The notes beneath the pieces were generated by a model. It had not been told where the DNA came from, did not search any database, and saw only the letters and a list, made by a program, of their open reading frames with translations. From NCBI GenBank assembly GCA_964442185.1, contig CAYTWT010000331.1, positions 1 to 64,000 on the forward strand: DNA of 64,000 nucleotides, given 5' to 3'. Below, one piece after another: positions 34,006 to 42,273 of the stretch; the stretch's first letter is position 1, and the number at the start of each line of letters is the position of its first letter. Source of the stretch: CADEEV01 sp964442185 (GTDB taxonomy: Bacteria; Acidobacteriota; Vicinamibacteria; Fen-336). A program made the translations under genes and the position numbers.

Positions 34006-35171
34006 GGTGGCTCGTCGAGGAGCGCCGTGAAGGCCAGGGCGAACAGCCAGAGGTTGAGGGCAGCCAGGGGAAGGGCGAGGTCGATCCCCAGGACGCGGCT
34101 CATGGGCAGGTGCCCGGTCGCCCCGTAGAACACCCACAGGTTCACGTTGAACACCGAGGCCCAGACGAGGAACGTGCGACCGCCGTCGTCATCGCAGAGA
34201 GCGAGAACTGCCCCCAGCATGACGACCACGAACAGGTGGTTCTCGTGCACGCCGGTGGCGAGCATGAAGTAGCTGAGGAAGCCCACGAGGGCGTGCCGCA
34301 CGAGGACGGGGAACCGGGGCTGACGCCGCCACAGGGAGACGAGGATGGCGGCGTAGCCGAGCACGAAGGGCAGCCGGAGGGCGAGCACCTGCAGCCCCAG
34401 GGGGCTGTAGATGCGGTGCGCGGTGCCCGCGCGCAGGCCGCCGAAGGCCTCTGGCCAGGTTGCGCACAGGGCATGGGTCACGAGCCACCACAAGTTCAGC
34501 GCGTGTGCGCTCAGCGGCCGGTGGCTGAGCGCGCGGCCGAGGGCACGAAACATCTCCGGACCGAAGAAGAGGAAGAGGGCGGCTACGGGTATCGCCGCCG
34601 CTCCGAGTGCCGTCCACGCGGCTCGCTTCTCGCGCTTCCAGAGGTACACGAGACAGAAGGGGGCGAGCAACAGCGGCTGCCACTTGACGAGACAGGCCGT
34701 GGAGAAGAGGGCCCCGAACCGACCCCACTTGCCCTGCTGGAGGCTACCGAAGGCGAGCAGGAGCAGCGGCGCGTAGTACACGTCCAGGTAGCCGAGGCCG
34801 ACCGAGCTCGGGATGAGCACTACCAGAAGCCCAGTGGTCCGAGGCAGGCTTCGCGAAGCCCGCCCATACACGAACGCGGTGGCGAGGAGGGCTAGCAGCA
34901 GCGAAACCTTGAGGCCGAAGACGCCGGCCACCCCGACCGCTTTCGAGACGAGGGCGACCCCGTAGAGGATGGCGAGGCTGAGCGGCGGATAGTCGATCTT
35001 GATGTCGGCGTAGCCGTCCACGAGGCCCAGCCAATGGCAGTGGCGGATCCAGTCCAGCCAGATGGGGATATCCGGGCTACCTTCCGCCCGCAGGAAGGTG
35101 AGCGCGACCAGCATGGCCAGGGCGAGGAGCGACCACTCCTCTACTCGCGGTCGGTTCACGGGAGGGCGCAT
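34002..35171 (-). CDS. Polytopic GT-C-type glycosyltransferase (GT87/DPM-like)
   Basis: The 389-residue protein has about ten to twelve membrane helices. An N-terminal block (IPIWLDWIRHCHWLGLVDGYADIKIDYPPLSLAILYG) carries acidic and DYPP-type residues typical of lipid-linked mannosyl/glucosyl transferases that use polyprenyl-phosphate sugars at the outer face. The C-terminal motif GVHENHLF is common in such families. It is the last gene of a four-gene minus-strand operon with two cytoplasmic glycosyltransferases and a lipid kinase. The sugar and acceptor are unknown. Confidence 0.7.
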   Translation of the reverse strand: MRPPVNRPRVEEWSLLALAMLVALTFLRAEGSPDIPIWLDWIRHCHWLGLVDGYADIKIDYPPLSLAILYGVALVSKAVGVAGVFGLKVSLLLALLATAFVYGRASRSLPRTTGLLVVLIPSSVGLGYLDVYYAPLLLLAFGSLQQGKWGRFGALFSTACLVKWQPLLLAPFCLVYLWKREKRAAWTALGAAAIPVAALFLFFGPEMFRALGRALSHRPLSAHALNLWWLVTHALCATWPEAFGGLRAGTAHRIYSPLGLQVLALRLPFVLGYAAILVSLWRRQPRFPVLVRHALVGFLSYFMLATGVHENHLFVVVMLGAVLALCDDDGGRTFLVWASVFNVNLWVFYGATGHLPMSRVLGIDLALPLAALNLWLFALAFTALLDEPP

Positions 35172-35174
35172 GGG

Positions 35175-36104
35175 TCAGTGCTCCCCGGAGTCTTCGACGA
35201 GTCCGAACGGGCCGGCGGGGTCTTCCGCAGTCTTCTTCGGGACGCGAATGCGGAGCGCTTTCGGTTCGAGGCGGACGTCCGCAGCTGCGGCAGCCGCGTC
35301 GAGCTCGCCGTCGCGATGGCGGAGAAACGCCGGCGGGCCGCTCAGACGCGCTCGCGCCGCGCGCATGTGGCGATACCGCCGATAGGCGTCGATGCTTCCG
35401 AGAAACAGCCGCGGCGCGTTCAGGATCACTTCGGCACGCGGCGCGCCCTCGAACACGACCACGTCGAGCAGGCCGTCGTCGAGGCGCGCATGCGGCGCGA
35501 CGATGGCGCCGCCGCCGTACTGCCGGCCGTTGACGAAGGCCACGATCAGCGCGCGTCCCTCGAAGCGCTCCGCTCCGGCATCGAGCGTCCAGGCTTCAGC
35601 CGGGTAGCAAAGCGCCCGCCTCAGGCTCAGTCGCAGGTAGCTGAAGATGCCGCGCCGGCCACCGTCTCGGCCGTGCGCGTGGAAGTCGGCGCCCACCAGC
35701 GCATCGAGGCCCGCTCCGGCCACGTTCAGGAACGGCCGATCGTCGAGAAAGCCCACGTCCATGCGGCGCGTGCGCCCGCTCGCCAGCGCGGCCATCGCAG
35801 CGGCCGGACGGAGCGGGATGCGGAGCGTGCGTGCGAGGCCATTCCCCGAGCCCACGGGAACGAGTCCAAGCGTTGCCCCCGACCCGAGCAGCCCCCAGGC
35901 GACTTCGTTCGCAGTGCCGTCGCCGCCCGCCGCGAGGACCAGCTCGCAACCCGCGGCCGCGGCTTCCTGGGCCAGCTCGCGTGCATGCCCGGGAGCCCGC
36001 GTCTCGATCAGCTCGACCTCGGGCCAGGGGCCATCCAGGATCGCGCGGCGCGCGCGCTCGGCCGCGACCCCGGCGCGCGGGTTCAGGATGGCGCGCACCT
36101 TCAC
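35175..36104 (-). CDS. Diacylglycerol/sphingosine kinase-family lipid kinase
   Basis: GTG 36104 overlaps the preceding gene's stop (GTGA) and gives 309 residues. The DAGK catalytic motif LAAGGDGTANEVAWGL is near residue 60 and the GSGNGLARTL loop near 85. The C-terminal beta-rich domain includes FVNGRQYGGGAIVAPHARLDDGLLDVV, which is the family lid. Members phosphorylate diacylglycerol, undecaprenol or sphingoid lipids. Its place among glycosyltransferases suggests a substrate in glycolipid or LPS assembly. Confidence 0.85.
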   Translation of the reverse strand: MKVRAILNPRAGVAAERARRAILDGPWPEVELIETRAPGHARELAQEAAAAGCELVLAAGGDGTANEVAWGLLGSGATLGLVPVGSGNGLARTLRIPLRPAAAMAALASGRTRRMDVGFLDDRPFLNVAGAGLDALVGADFHAHGRDGGRRGIFSYLRLSLRRALCYPAEAWTLDAGAERFEGRALIVAFVNGRQYGGGAIVAPHARLDDGLLDVVVFEGAPRAEVILNAPRLFLGSIDAYRRYRHMRAARARLSGPPAFLRHRDGELDAAAAAADVRLEPKALRIRVPKKTAEDPAGPFGLVEDSGEH

Positions 36105-37156
36105 AGCAGCTCCGCGTAGACGCCCAGCGTCGCGTCGAGCATCCGCTCCACCGAGAAGCGCTCCAGGAAGCGCTGCCGACCCGAGGCGCCCAGCGTAGCG
36201 GCTCGGGTCGAATCGAGCAGGACCTCGCACAGGGCGTTCGCCAAGTGCTCCGGCGCGCGCGCCGCGACGACTCTACCCGTCACGCCGTCCTCGACGGCTT
36301 CGGGGATGCCGCCCGCGTTCGTGACCACGATCGGTCGAGCGAAATTCATGGCGTCGAGCAGGCTCGTACCAAGCCCTTCATGATGCGAGGTGAGGCAAGA
36401 GACGGTGAAGGCGGGAATCAACCGATCGAGATCGGTGCGGAAGCCGCCGAAGACGACGCGCCCGGTCAGGCCCAGTTCACGCGCCCGTGTTTCGAGCGAC
36501 GAGCGCAGCTCGCCTTCGCCGAGGATCAGGAAGCGGGCCTTGGGAACGCGCGCGCCCACGAGCGCCGCCGCTTCGAGTAACGTCGCGTGGTCCTTGTGAT
36601 CCGTGAGCGCCGCCACGTTGCCCACGACCGGCGCGTCGGCAGGGATGCCCAGGGCGGCGAAGACCTCGCGTCCGCCGTCCTGGGCGGGCCGATCCGGAAC
36701 GCCCTCGTAGACGACGCGCAGGCGTGCCTCAGGCACACCCCCCGCGGCGAGCACCGCGGCGATCGCGCGGCTGACGGCCACGACTCGTTCGCAACGCCGG
36801 TACTTGCCGCTCAGCACCGGAAAGTCCACGCGGCGGGTCGCGATCCGGCGCTGCGCCGCGCGGCCCGCGAATAGCCCCGCCGCGACAGCGTGTGGATCGT
36901 GAAGCTGCACGACGTCGGGTCGAAACTCGCGCACGACGCGGCGCAACGTGAGGATCGCAGGCGGCCAGAAATCGCCCCGAAACGGGATCTCGCGGACCGG
37001 CAGCCGAGCCTCGTGCAAGCGCGCCGCGAGCCGCCCTCCGCGACGACACGCCACGAGCACCTCGTGACCGCGGGCGGCCATGCCTTTCGCGGTGAGCCAC
37101 ACCTGGTTCTGGCCCCCGCGCCAGCCCAGGGCGGAATCGACGTGCAGCACCCTCAT
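36101..37156 (-). CDS. GT4-family glycosyltransferase
   Basis: The 351-residue GT-B protein starts RVLHVDSALGWRGGQNQVW and has the C-terminal nucleotide-sugar part with VVGNVAALTDHKDH, LILGEGELR, the E-x7-E region SHHEGLGTSLLDAM and NAGGIPEAVEDG. GT4 enzymes transfer sugars, often in LPS core or O-antigen synthesis, on the cytoplasmic face. It overlaps both neighbours by four bases, so the operon is tightly coupled. The donor is not known. Confidence 0.88.
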   Translation of the reverse strand: MRVLHVDSALGWRGGQNQVWLTAKGMAARGHEVLVACRRGGRLAARLHEARLPVREIPFRGDFWPPAILTLRRVVREFRPDVVQLHDPHAVAAGLFAGRAAQRRIATRRVDFPVLSGKYRRCERVVAVSRAIAAVLAAGGVPEARLRVVYEGVPDRPAQDGGREVFAALGIPADAPVVGNVAALTDHKDHATLLEAAALVGARVPKARFLILGEGELRSSLETRARELGLTGRVVFGGFRTDLDRLIPAFTVSCLTSHHEGLGTSLLDAMNFARPIVVTNAGGIPEAVEDGVTGRVVAARAPEHLANALCEVLLDSTRAATLGASGRQRFLERFSVERMLDATLGVYAELL

Positions 37157-37917
37157 CGAGGGAGCTTGGTTTCCCGACGCAGCTCGCCGAGTTTCGCGAG
37201 CTTGACGAACGTGTAGTAGGCATTCAGCGTCGAGATCGTGAGGCCCGCGTGGCCGAGCATGAAGCCGCGCCGTAAGAAGTAGTTCCGCACGAACGTCCAG
37301 GCCGGCGCCAGCGTCATGTCGGCAAGCCCGGCGGTGCGTCCCGCCGCATGCGACTGCCGGGCCCAGAGCGTCGTGTAGCCGTCGATCTTGCGCAGGTGTG
37401 CCGAGACATCGTCGTACGGAAAATGGGTCATCGGCGTGCGCAGACGCCCGGACCGGCCGTCGATGCGTACCGACTCGTGGACGAATGCGCCTTGCCAGCG
37501 TCCACGCCGGCGGTCGAAGAGGCGCGTCTGCGGATCGGGGTGCCAGTCGGTGCCACGAATCCAGCGTCCCATGTAGAAGGCGACGCGCGGGATCCGGTAG
37601 CCGGCCTGCGCGAAGCCGCGCGAACGCAGCGTCTCGATCTCCTCGCGCAGGGCGGGGGGGATCCGCTCGTCGGCGTCGAGGGCGAGGATCCAGTCGTGGC
37701 GTGCCGCGTCCACGGCGAAATTGCGCTGCGTCACGAAGCCCGGCCAGGGCGCGTTCACGATCACGCGCGCCCCCGCCTGCTCCGCCAGCTCGCGGGTCCG
37801 GTCCGTCGAGCCCGAATCCACGACCAGCGTATCGTCGCAGAAGGCGACGCTCTCGAGGGCGCCAGGCAGCTTTGCCTCTTCGTTCTGCGCGATGATCACG
37901 GCGGAGAGCTTGCTCAC
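37153..37917 (-). CDS. GT2-family glycosyltransferase (WaaE/KdtX-like)
   Basis: The GT-A protein of 254 residues (GTG 37917; GTG 37920 is also possible) shows LSAVIIAQNEEAKLPGALE, the DSGSTD motif, LDADERIPPALREEI (metal-binding DAD) and RIPRVAFYMGRWIRG. This pattern is like WaaE/KdtX, a lipopolysaccharide core beta-1,4-glucosyltransferase. It is the first gene of the operon and lies 84 bases from the divergent pyrE, with a TATACT -10 seven bases upstream. Confidence 0.85.
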   Translation of the reverse strand: MSKLSAVIIAQNEEAKLPGALESVAFCDDTLVVDSGSTDRTRELAEQAGARVIVNAPWPGFVTQRNFAVDAARHDWILALDADERIPPALREEIETLRSRGFAQAGYRIPRVAFYMGRWIRGTDWHPDPQTRLFDRRRGRWQGAFVHESVRIDGRSGRLRTPMTHFPYDDVSAHLRKIDGYTTLWARQSHAAGRTAGLADMTLAPAWTFVRNYFLRRGFMLGHAGLTISTLNAYYTFVKLAKLGELRRETKLPR

Positions 37918-37924
37918 CACTCGC

Positions 37925-37930
37925 AGTATA
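37925..37930 (-). promoter_or_regulatory. -10 element candidate of the glycosyltransferase operon
   Basis: On the minus strand GC-TATACT ends seven bases before GTG 37917. No Shine-Dalgarno is visible in the gap, suggesting a leaderless message; the -35 is not clear. Confidence 0.35.
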
Positions 37931-37963
37931 GCGGCGAGCCCCGACCCGGCCCCAAGTGCCGGC

Positions 37964-37993
37964 TTGCCCCGCAAGGCCGCCGGCGCGTAGAGT
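37964..37993 (+). promoter_or_regulatory. Promoter candidate for pyrE (leaderless)
   Basis: TTGCCC (37964-37969) and TAGAGT (37988-37993) are 18 bases apart. ATG 38002 follows the -10 by eight bases. The site is back to back with the divergent glycosyltransferase promoter. Confidence 0.4.
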
Positions 37994-38001
37994 CAGGCGC
38001 C

Positions 38002-38583
38002 ATGAGCGACGCCGTGCTGCAGATCTTCCGCGAGCGGAAGGCCCTTCTCCAGGGACACTTTCTGCTTTCCTCGGGACTCCACTCGCCGCGCTATCTGCAG
38101 TGCGCCCGCGTGCTGATGGATCCGGCGCTCGCGACCCGGCTATGCGCCGATCTCGCCGCGGTGCTGCGCCGGGCGCTGCCCGGCCCGCCCGGCGTGGTGG
38201 TGGCGCCTGCGCTGGGCGGGATCCTCGTTGCGCACGAGGTGGCCCGGGCCTTTGGGGTGCGCGGGCTCTTTACCGAGCGCCAGCAAGGTGGCATGACGTT
38301 GGGTCGGGGCTTTGCGCTCGAGGCCGAGGAGACCGTGCTCGTGGTCGAGGACGTGATCACGACCGGGGGGTCGACGCGCGAGGTGATGGCGGCGGTCGCC
38401 GCTGCCGGGGCGAGGGTGGTCGCCGTTGGGAGCCTGGTGGATCGCAGCGGCGGAACGGTAGAACTCGGGGTGCCCCGCCGGAGCCTGCTGACCCTCGAGG
38501 TCGAGGCGTACGAGGCCGCGGCCTGTCCGCTGTGTGCCGCGGGCAGCCGGCCGGAGAAGCCGGGCTCGCGCGCCGCGCGCTGA
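38002..38583 (+). CDS. pyrE: Orotate phosphoribosyltransferase
   Basis: ATG 38002 gives 193 residues, the normal PyrE length. It has the FLLSSGLHSPRYLQC start typical of bacterial orotate PRTases, VVAPALGGILVAHEVARA, the ERQQGGMTLGRGF loop and the PRPP-binding motif VLVVEDVITTGGSTREV. It makes orotidine monophosphate from orotate and PRPP in pyrimidine synthesis. A C-terminal Cys-containing tail (CPLCAAGS) is seen in the longer subfamily. It is followed after four bases by truA. Confidence 0.94.
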   Translation: MSDAVLQIFRERKALLQGHFLLSSGLHSPRYLQCARVLMDPALATRLCADLAAVLRRALPGPPGVVVAPALGGILVAHEVARAFGVRGLFTERQQGGMTLGRGFALEAEETVLVVEDVITTGGSTREVMAAVAAAGARVVAVGSLVDRSGGTVELGVPRRSLLTLEVEAYEAAACPLCAAGSRPEKPGSRAAR

Positions 38584-38587
38584 AGCG

Positions 38588-39349
38588 TTGCACTACCGCA
38601 TCACGCTCGCCTACGACGGGACCGACTTCGAGGGCTGGCAGGCCCAGTCGCGGCCCACAGCGGCGCGGACCGTCCAGGGCGTTGTCGAAGCGGCGCTCGC
38701 GCCGCTGGCCGGGGGCGACCGGATCCAGGTTGCTGCCGCGGGTCGCACCGATGCCGGCGTGCATGCGCTCGGCCAGGTCGGCTGCTTCCGACTGACTCGG
38801 GAGCTGGCGCCGGCCGACCTGGCCCGCGCTCTGAACCACAGGCTGCCTGGCGATGTTCGCGTGCTGGAAGCCTCCGAAGCCTCCGACGACTTCCACGCGC
38901 GCAGGAGCGCCGCTTCGAAGCTCTATCGCTACGTCCTCGACACCGAAGCCCTGCAACTTCCGACCCGCAGGCGTTATGCCGGCCACACGCCACATCCGCT
39001 CGACCACACGGTTGTCGCTGAAGTCGCCGCGCTCTATGCCGGGCGGCACGATTTCGCCTCACTCCAATCCGCGGGGGGGTCGGTCAAGACCACGCAGCGC
39101 ACGCTCAGCCGTTCAGACGTCACCTGGGATGGCACGACGCTCGTGTACGAAGTCGAGGCTGATGGCTTCCTGCGCAAGATGGTCCGGAGCCTCGTGGGCG
39201 GTCTGGTGGCCGCCGGCCGCGGTGCAACTACTGTCGAGGGCCTGAGGCGGGCGTTCGAGGCGCGCGATCGGCGACTTTGGCCCGCGCCGGCCGAGGCGCG
39301 CGGCCTCACGCTGGTGCGGGTGGACTACCCGGCCTCAGTGCTAAGATAG
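38588..39349 (+). CDS. truA: tRNA pseudouridine(38-40) synthase TruA
   Basis: TTG 38588, just after the pyrE stop, gives 253 residues beginning LHYRITLAYDGTDFEGWQ. The catalytic Asp is in AAGRTDAGVHALGQV, with later ALNHRLPGDVRV, SKLYRYV and FLRKMVRSLVGGL blocks. TruA isomerises U38-U40 in the anticodon arm of many tRNAs. A TAAGAT hexamer overlaps its stop and might serve uppS. Confidence 0.94.
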   Translation: MHYRITLAYDGTDFEGWQAQSRPTAARTVQGVVEAALAPLAGGDRIQVAAAGRTDAGVHALGQVGCFRLTRELAPADLARALNHRLPGDVRVLEASEASDDFHARRSAASKLYRYVLDTEALQLPTRRRYAGHTPHPLDHTVVAEVAALYAGRHDFASLQSAGGSVKTTQRTLSRSDVTWDGTTLVYEVEADGFLRKMVRSLVGGLVAAGRGATTVEGLRRAFEARDRRLWPAPAEARGLTLVRVDYPASVLR

Positions 39350-39373
39350 CCGCCTCGGCCGAAGGCTCTCCCG

Positions 39374-40150
39374 ATGTCCCTTCAGGACCTCCTCGAAGTC
39401 GTCCCGTCCGGATCCGACGAGCTGCCGCTCGTGCGCTCGATCGACTTCGAGCGGCTACCCCGCCACATCGCGATCATCATGGATGGCAACGGGCGCTGGG
39501 CGAAGCTGCGCCACAAGCGGCGCGTCGAGGGACACCGCGCGGGTATCGCCTCGGTTCGCGAAGTGGTCGAGACCTCGGCGCGCCTGGGGCTTCAGGTGCT
39601 GACGCTGTACGCCTTCTCATTGGAGAACTGGAAGCGGCCGAAGACAGAAGTCGCTACGCTGATGGGCCTGCTCAAGCACTACCTCCGGATGGAGCTCACC
39701 ACGCTGCTCAGGAACAACATTCGTTTCCAGGTGATCGGCCGCCCGGGCCTGCCTGGCGACGTTGCGACCGAACTCGACCGCGGCATGCAGCGGACGCGGC
39801 ACTGCACGGGGCTTCACTTCAACATCGCCCTCAACTACGGCGGGCGCGCCGAGATCACCGACGCGGTGCGCCGGCTAGTCGCGGACGCCCTGGCCGGGAA
39901 GAACGGCGCTCCGATCGAGGAGGATACGATCAGCGAGTACCTCTACACTGCGGGTCAGCCCGATCCTGACCTGCTGATCCGTACCAGCGGCGAGATGCGC
40001 GTCTCGAACTTTCTGCTGTGGCAGATCGCGTACTCCGAGATCTGGGTGACCGACGTGCTGTGGCCCGATTTCCGCCGCCGGCATCTGCTCCAGGCGATCG
40101 CGGACTACCAGAAGCGCGAAAGGCGCTACGGCGGGATCGCGCCGGCTTGA
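39374..40150 (+). CDS. uppS: Undecaprenyl (polyprenyl) diphosphate synthase
   Basis: The 258-residue cis-prenyltransferase has HIAIIMDGNGRWAK with the catalytic Asp, HRAGIASVREVVE, TLYAFSLENWKRP and the C-terminal RTSGEMRVSNFLLWQIAYSE. It adds isopentenyl units to farnesyl diphosphate to make the C55 carrier for peptidoglycan and LPS sugars. Conserved uppS-cdsA-dxr-rseP order begins here; the stop overlaps cdsA. Confidence 0.97.
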   Translation: MSLQDLLEVVPSGSDELPLVRSIDFERLPRHIAIIMDGNGRWAKLRHKRRVEGHRAGIASVREVVETSARLGLQVLTLYAFSLENWKRPKTEVATLMGLLKHYLRMELTTLLRNNIRFQVIGRPGLPGDVATELDRGMQRTRHCTGLHFNIALNYGGRAEITDAVRRLVADALAGKNGAPIEEDTISEYLYTAGQPDPDLLIRTSGEMRVSNFLLWQIAYSEIWVTDVLWPDFRRRHLLQAIADYQKRERRYGGIAPA

Positions 40151-40980
40151 ACGGGCTCCCGACCGGCTACGGCGCGAACCTCGCGCGGCGGGCGCTCACC
40201 GCGCTCGCCACGCTGCCGCCCATTCTGGCCGCGCTCTTCCTCGGACCAAGACTCCTCGCGGTAGGCCTCGTGGCCTGCGCGCTGCTCGTGGGACTTCACG
40301 AGTTCTTCGCCCTGCTGGCGGCGCGGCAGCTCAAGCCGATGCGCCTCACGGGCTACGTGCTGGCCACGTCCATGTTTCTCGAGGTCGCCGATCCTGGCTG
40401 GCACCCCACGCCGATCTGGCCGCTCGCTGCATTGCTGCTGCTCTCGGTGACGCTCCAGCGCAACCAGTCGCTCGAGGACACCGTGCCCTCGGCAGCCGGC
40501 ACGCTACTCGGGGCCGTCTACATGGGAGGGCTCGGCGGGACGATCGCGGCGCTCTTGCTCGTCGCTCCCCAGGAGCAGGGAGCCTGGCGCGTGGTGTTGC
40601 TGCTGGCCATCAGCATGGCGTCCGACACGCTCGCGTTCTTCGTGGGCCACGCTGTCGGACGGCATCGACTGGCGCCCGCCGTCTCGCCGGGCAAGACGAT
40701 CGAGGGCGCCGCCGCGGGCCTTTGCGGCGGCGTCCTGGGCGCGCTCGCGGTGCGGCGGCTCGGCCTGCCGGAGCTCGCGCTCTTCGACGCCGTGGGCCTG
40801 GGCGTTCTCGTTTCGCTGATGGGGATCATGGGCGATCTCGACGAGAGCCTGCTGAAGCGCTGGGCCGGAGTGAAGGACTCGGGCACGCTATTCCCGGGCC
40901 ACGGCGGGATGCTCGACCGACTCGACGGCCTGCTCTTCGGCGCCCCGGTCCTCTACTACTACTTCATCTATCTTTCTTAG
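40147..40980 (+). CDS. cdsA: Phosphatidate cytidylyltransferase
   Basis: TTG 40147 overlaps the uppS stop (TTGA) and gives 277 residues with about eight membrane helices. The CDP-DAG synthase signature spans SPGKTIEGAAAGLCGG and, near the end, GDLDESLLKRWAGVKDSGTLFPGHGGMLDRLD, containing the metal-binding Asp residues. It makes CDP-diacylglycerol for phospholipid synthesis. It ends with FIYLS; a promoter and hairpin for dxr follow. Confidence 0.95.
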   Translation: MNGLPTGYGANLARRALTALATLPPILAALFLGPRLLAVGLVACALLVGLHEFFALLAARQLKPMRLTGYVLATSMFLEVADPGWHPTPIWPLAALLLLSVTLQRNQSLEDTVPSAAGTLLGAVYMGGLGGTIAALLLVAPQEQGAWRVVLLLAISMASDTLAFFVGHAVGRHRLAPAVSPGKTIEGAAAGLCGGVLGALAVRRLGLPELALFDAVGLGVLVSLMGIMGDLDESLLKRWAGVKDSGTLFPGHGGMLDRLDGLLFGAPVLYYYFIYLS

Positions 40981-40999
40981 GCTCTGCCGCGGCCCGGGG

Positions 41000-41028
41000 T
41001 TGCCCTGCGCCGCGCCCGCCTGTACGAT
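41000..41028 (+). promoter_or_regulatory. Promoter candidate for dxr
   Basis: TTGCCC (41000-41005) and TACGAT (41023-41028) are 17 bases apart. Transcription would begin near 41035, just before a stem-loop, and about 44 bases before ATG 41079. Confidence 0.4.
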
Positions 41029-41041
41029 ATCCAAGTCGCGT

Positions 41042-41072
41042 CGGCCCCGAGTTTGCGGGGCCGTTTTGGTTT
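41042..41072 (+). terminator. Terminator-like hairpin in the cdsA-dxr gap (possible attenuator)
   Basis: An eight-base-pair perfect stem CGGCCCCG/CGGGGCCG (41042-41049 with 41056-41063) with loop AGTTTG is followed by TTTTGGTTT (41064-41072), then AGGGG one base before the dxr ATG. It could end transcripts from cdsA. If the promoter at 41000-41028 is used, it would instead lie in the dxr leader. Confidence 0.5.
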
Positions 41073-41078
41073 AGGGGA

Positions 41079-42254
41079 ATGAAGGGGCTCTCCATCCTCG
41101 GTTCCACCGGCTCGGTGGGCACCAACGTCCTGCGCATCGTCGATGCTTTTAGCGGACGCTTCCGCGTGGTCGGCCTCGCGGCCGGCGCGAACGTGGAGAG
41201 GCTGGCGGAGCAGGTGGCACGCTATCGTCCGAAGCTGGTTTCGGTGGCGACGGCGCCGGCCCGCGAGTCGCTCGCGCGCCTCGTGGATCTCGCCAACGTG
41301 CGGGTGGTCGTCGGCTCTGACGGGATGGCAGACGTCGCGACGCATCCCGATGCCCGCATCGTCGTGGCTGCGGCGGTCGGAGCCGTGGGCCTTGTGCCCA
41401 CCTGCCGAGCACTCGAGGCCGGCAAGGACGTGGCCCTCGCGAACAAGGAAACACTGGTGATGGCGGGCGAGCTGATGGTCGCGCGGGCGAAGGAAACCGG
41501 CGCGCGCCTGCTGCCCATCGACAGCGAGCACTGCGCGCTGCACCAGTGTCTCGACGGCCGCCGGCCCGAGGAGGTACGACGCCTCGTGCTCACGGCCTCG
41601 GGTGGCCCGTTCCGCTCGCGCGCCCGGGAAAGTTTCGCGAGCATCACGCCCGCGGAGGCGCTCAACCACCCGACCTGGTCGATGGGCCGGAAGATCACGA
41701 TCGACTCGGCCACGCTCATGAACAAGGGCCTCGAGGTGATCGAGGCGCGCTGGCTCTTCGGGATCCAGGCGGAGCGCGTCGAGATCCTCGTCCACCCCCA
41801 GTCCGTGGTGCACTCGATGGTGGAGTTCGTCGACGGCACCGTGCTCGCCCAACTCGGCGTGACCGACATGCGGCTTCCCATCCAATACGCGCTGTCGTAT
41901 CCGGAACGCTGGCCGGCCGCGATTCCGGGCATGGATTTCACGAGGCCGATGCGGCTCGAATTCGAAGCGCCCGATCACGAGCGCTTCCCCTGCCCGCGTC
42001 TCGCATACCGCGCGCTTGGCGCAGGCGGAACCCTGCCGGCGGTCCTGAACGCCGCCAACGAGGAGGCGGTCGCGGCCTTCCTGGCCGGGAGCATCCCTTT
42101 CACCGCCATCGCCGAGACGATCGCCGAGACGATGGACGCCCATCGTCCCGCCCCGCTCGACTCGATCGACACCGTTCTGGCCGCGGACACGTGGGCTCGC
42201 GAGGCCTGTCGCGTCGCGCTCAGCCGTCACGCGGCCGCCAGCGCCGCGTCCTAA
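41079..42254 (+). CDS. dxr: 1-deoxy-D-xylulose 5-phosphate reductoisomerase
   Basis: ATG 41079 gives 391 residues starting KGLSILGSTGSVGTNVLRIV (NADPH fold). The later ALANKETLVMAGELM, PIDSEHCALHQCL, TASGGPFR, SMGRKITIDSATLMNKG and HPQSVVHSMVEF blocks contain the metal and substrate residues. It converts deoxyxylulose phosphate to MEP, the committed step of the non-mevalonate isoprenoid pathway that supplies uppS. The ribosome site AGGGG is unusually close to the ATG. Confidence 0.97.
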   Translation: MKGLSILGSTGSVGTNVLRIVDAFSGRFRVVGLAAGANVERLAEQVARYRPKLVSVATAPARESLARLVDLANVRVVVGSDGMADVATHPDARIVVAAAVGAVGLVPTCRALEAGKDVALANKETLVMAGELMVARAKETGARLLPIDSEHCALHQCLDGRRPEEVRRLVLTASGGPFRSRARESFASITPAEALNHPTWSMGRKITIDSATLMNKGLEVIEARWLFGIQAERVEILVHPQSVVHSMVEFVDGTVLAQLGVTDMRLPIQYALSYPERWPAAIPGMDFTRPMRLEFEAPDHERFPCPRLAYRALGAGGTLPAVLNAANEEAVAAFLAGSIPFTAIAETIAETMDAHRPAPLDSIDTVLAADTWAREACRVALSRHAAASAAS

Positions 42255-42273
42255 GCAAGGTTCTCAAGAGACC

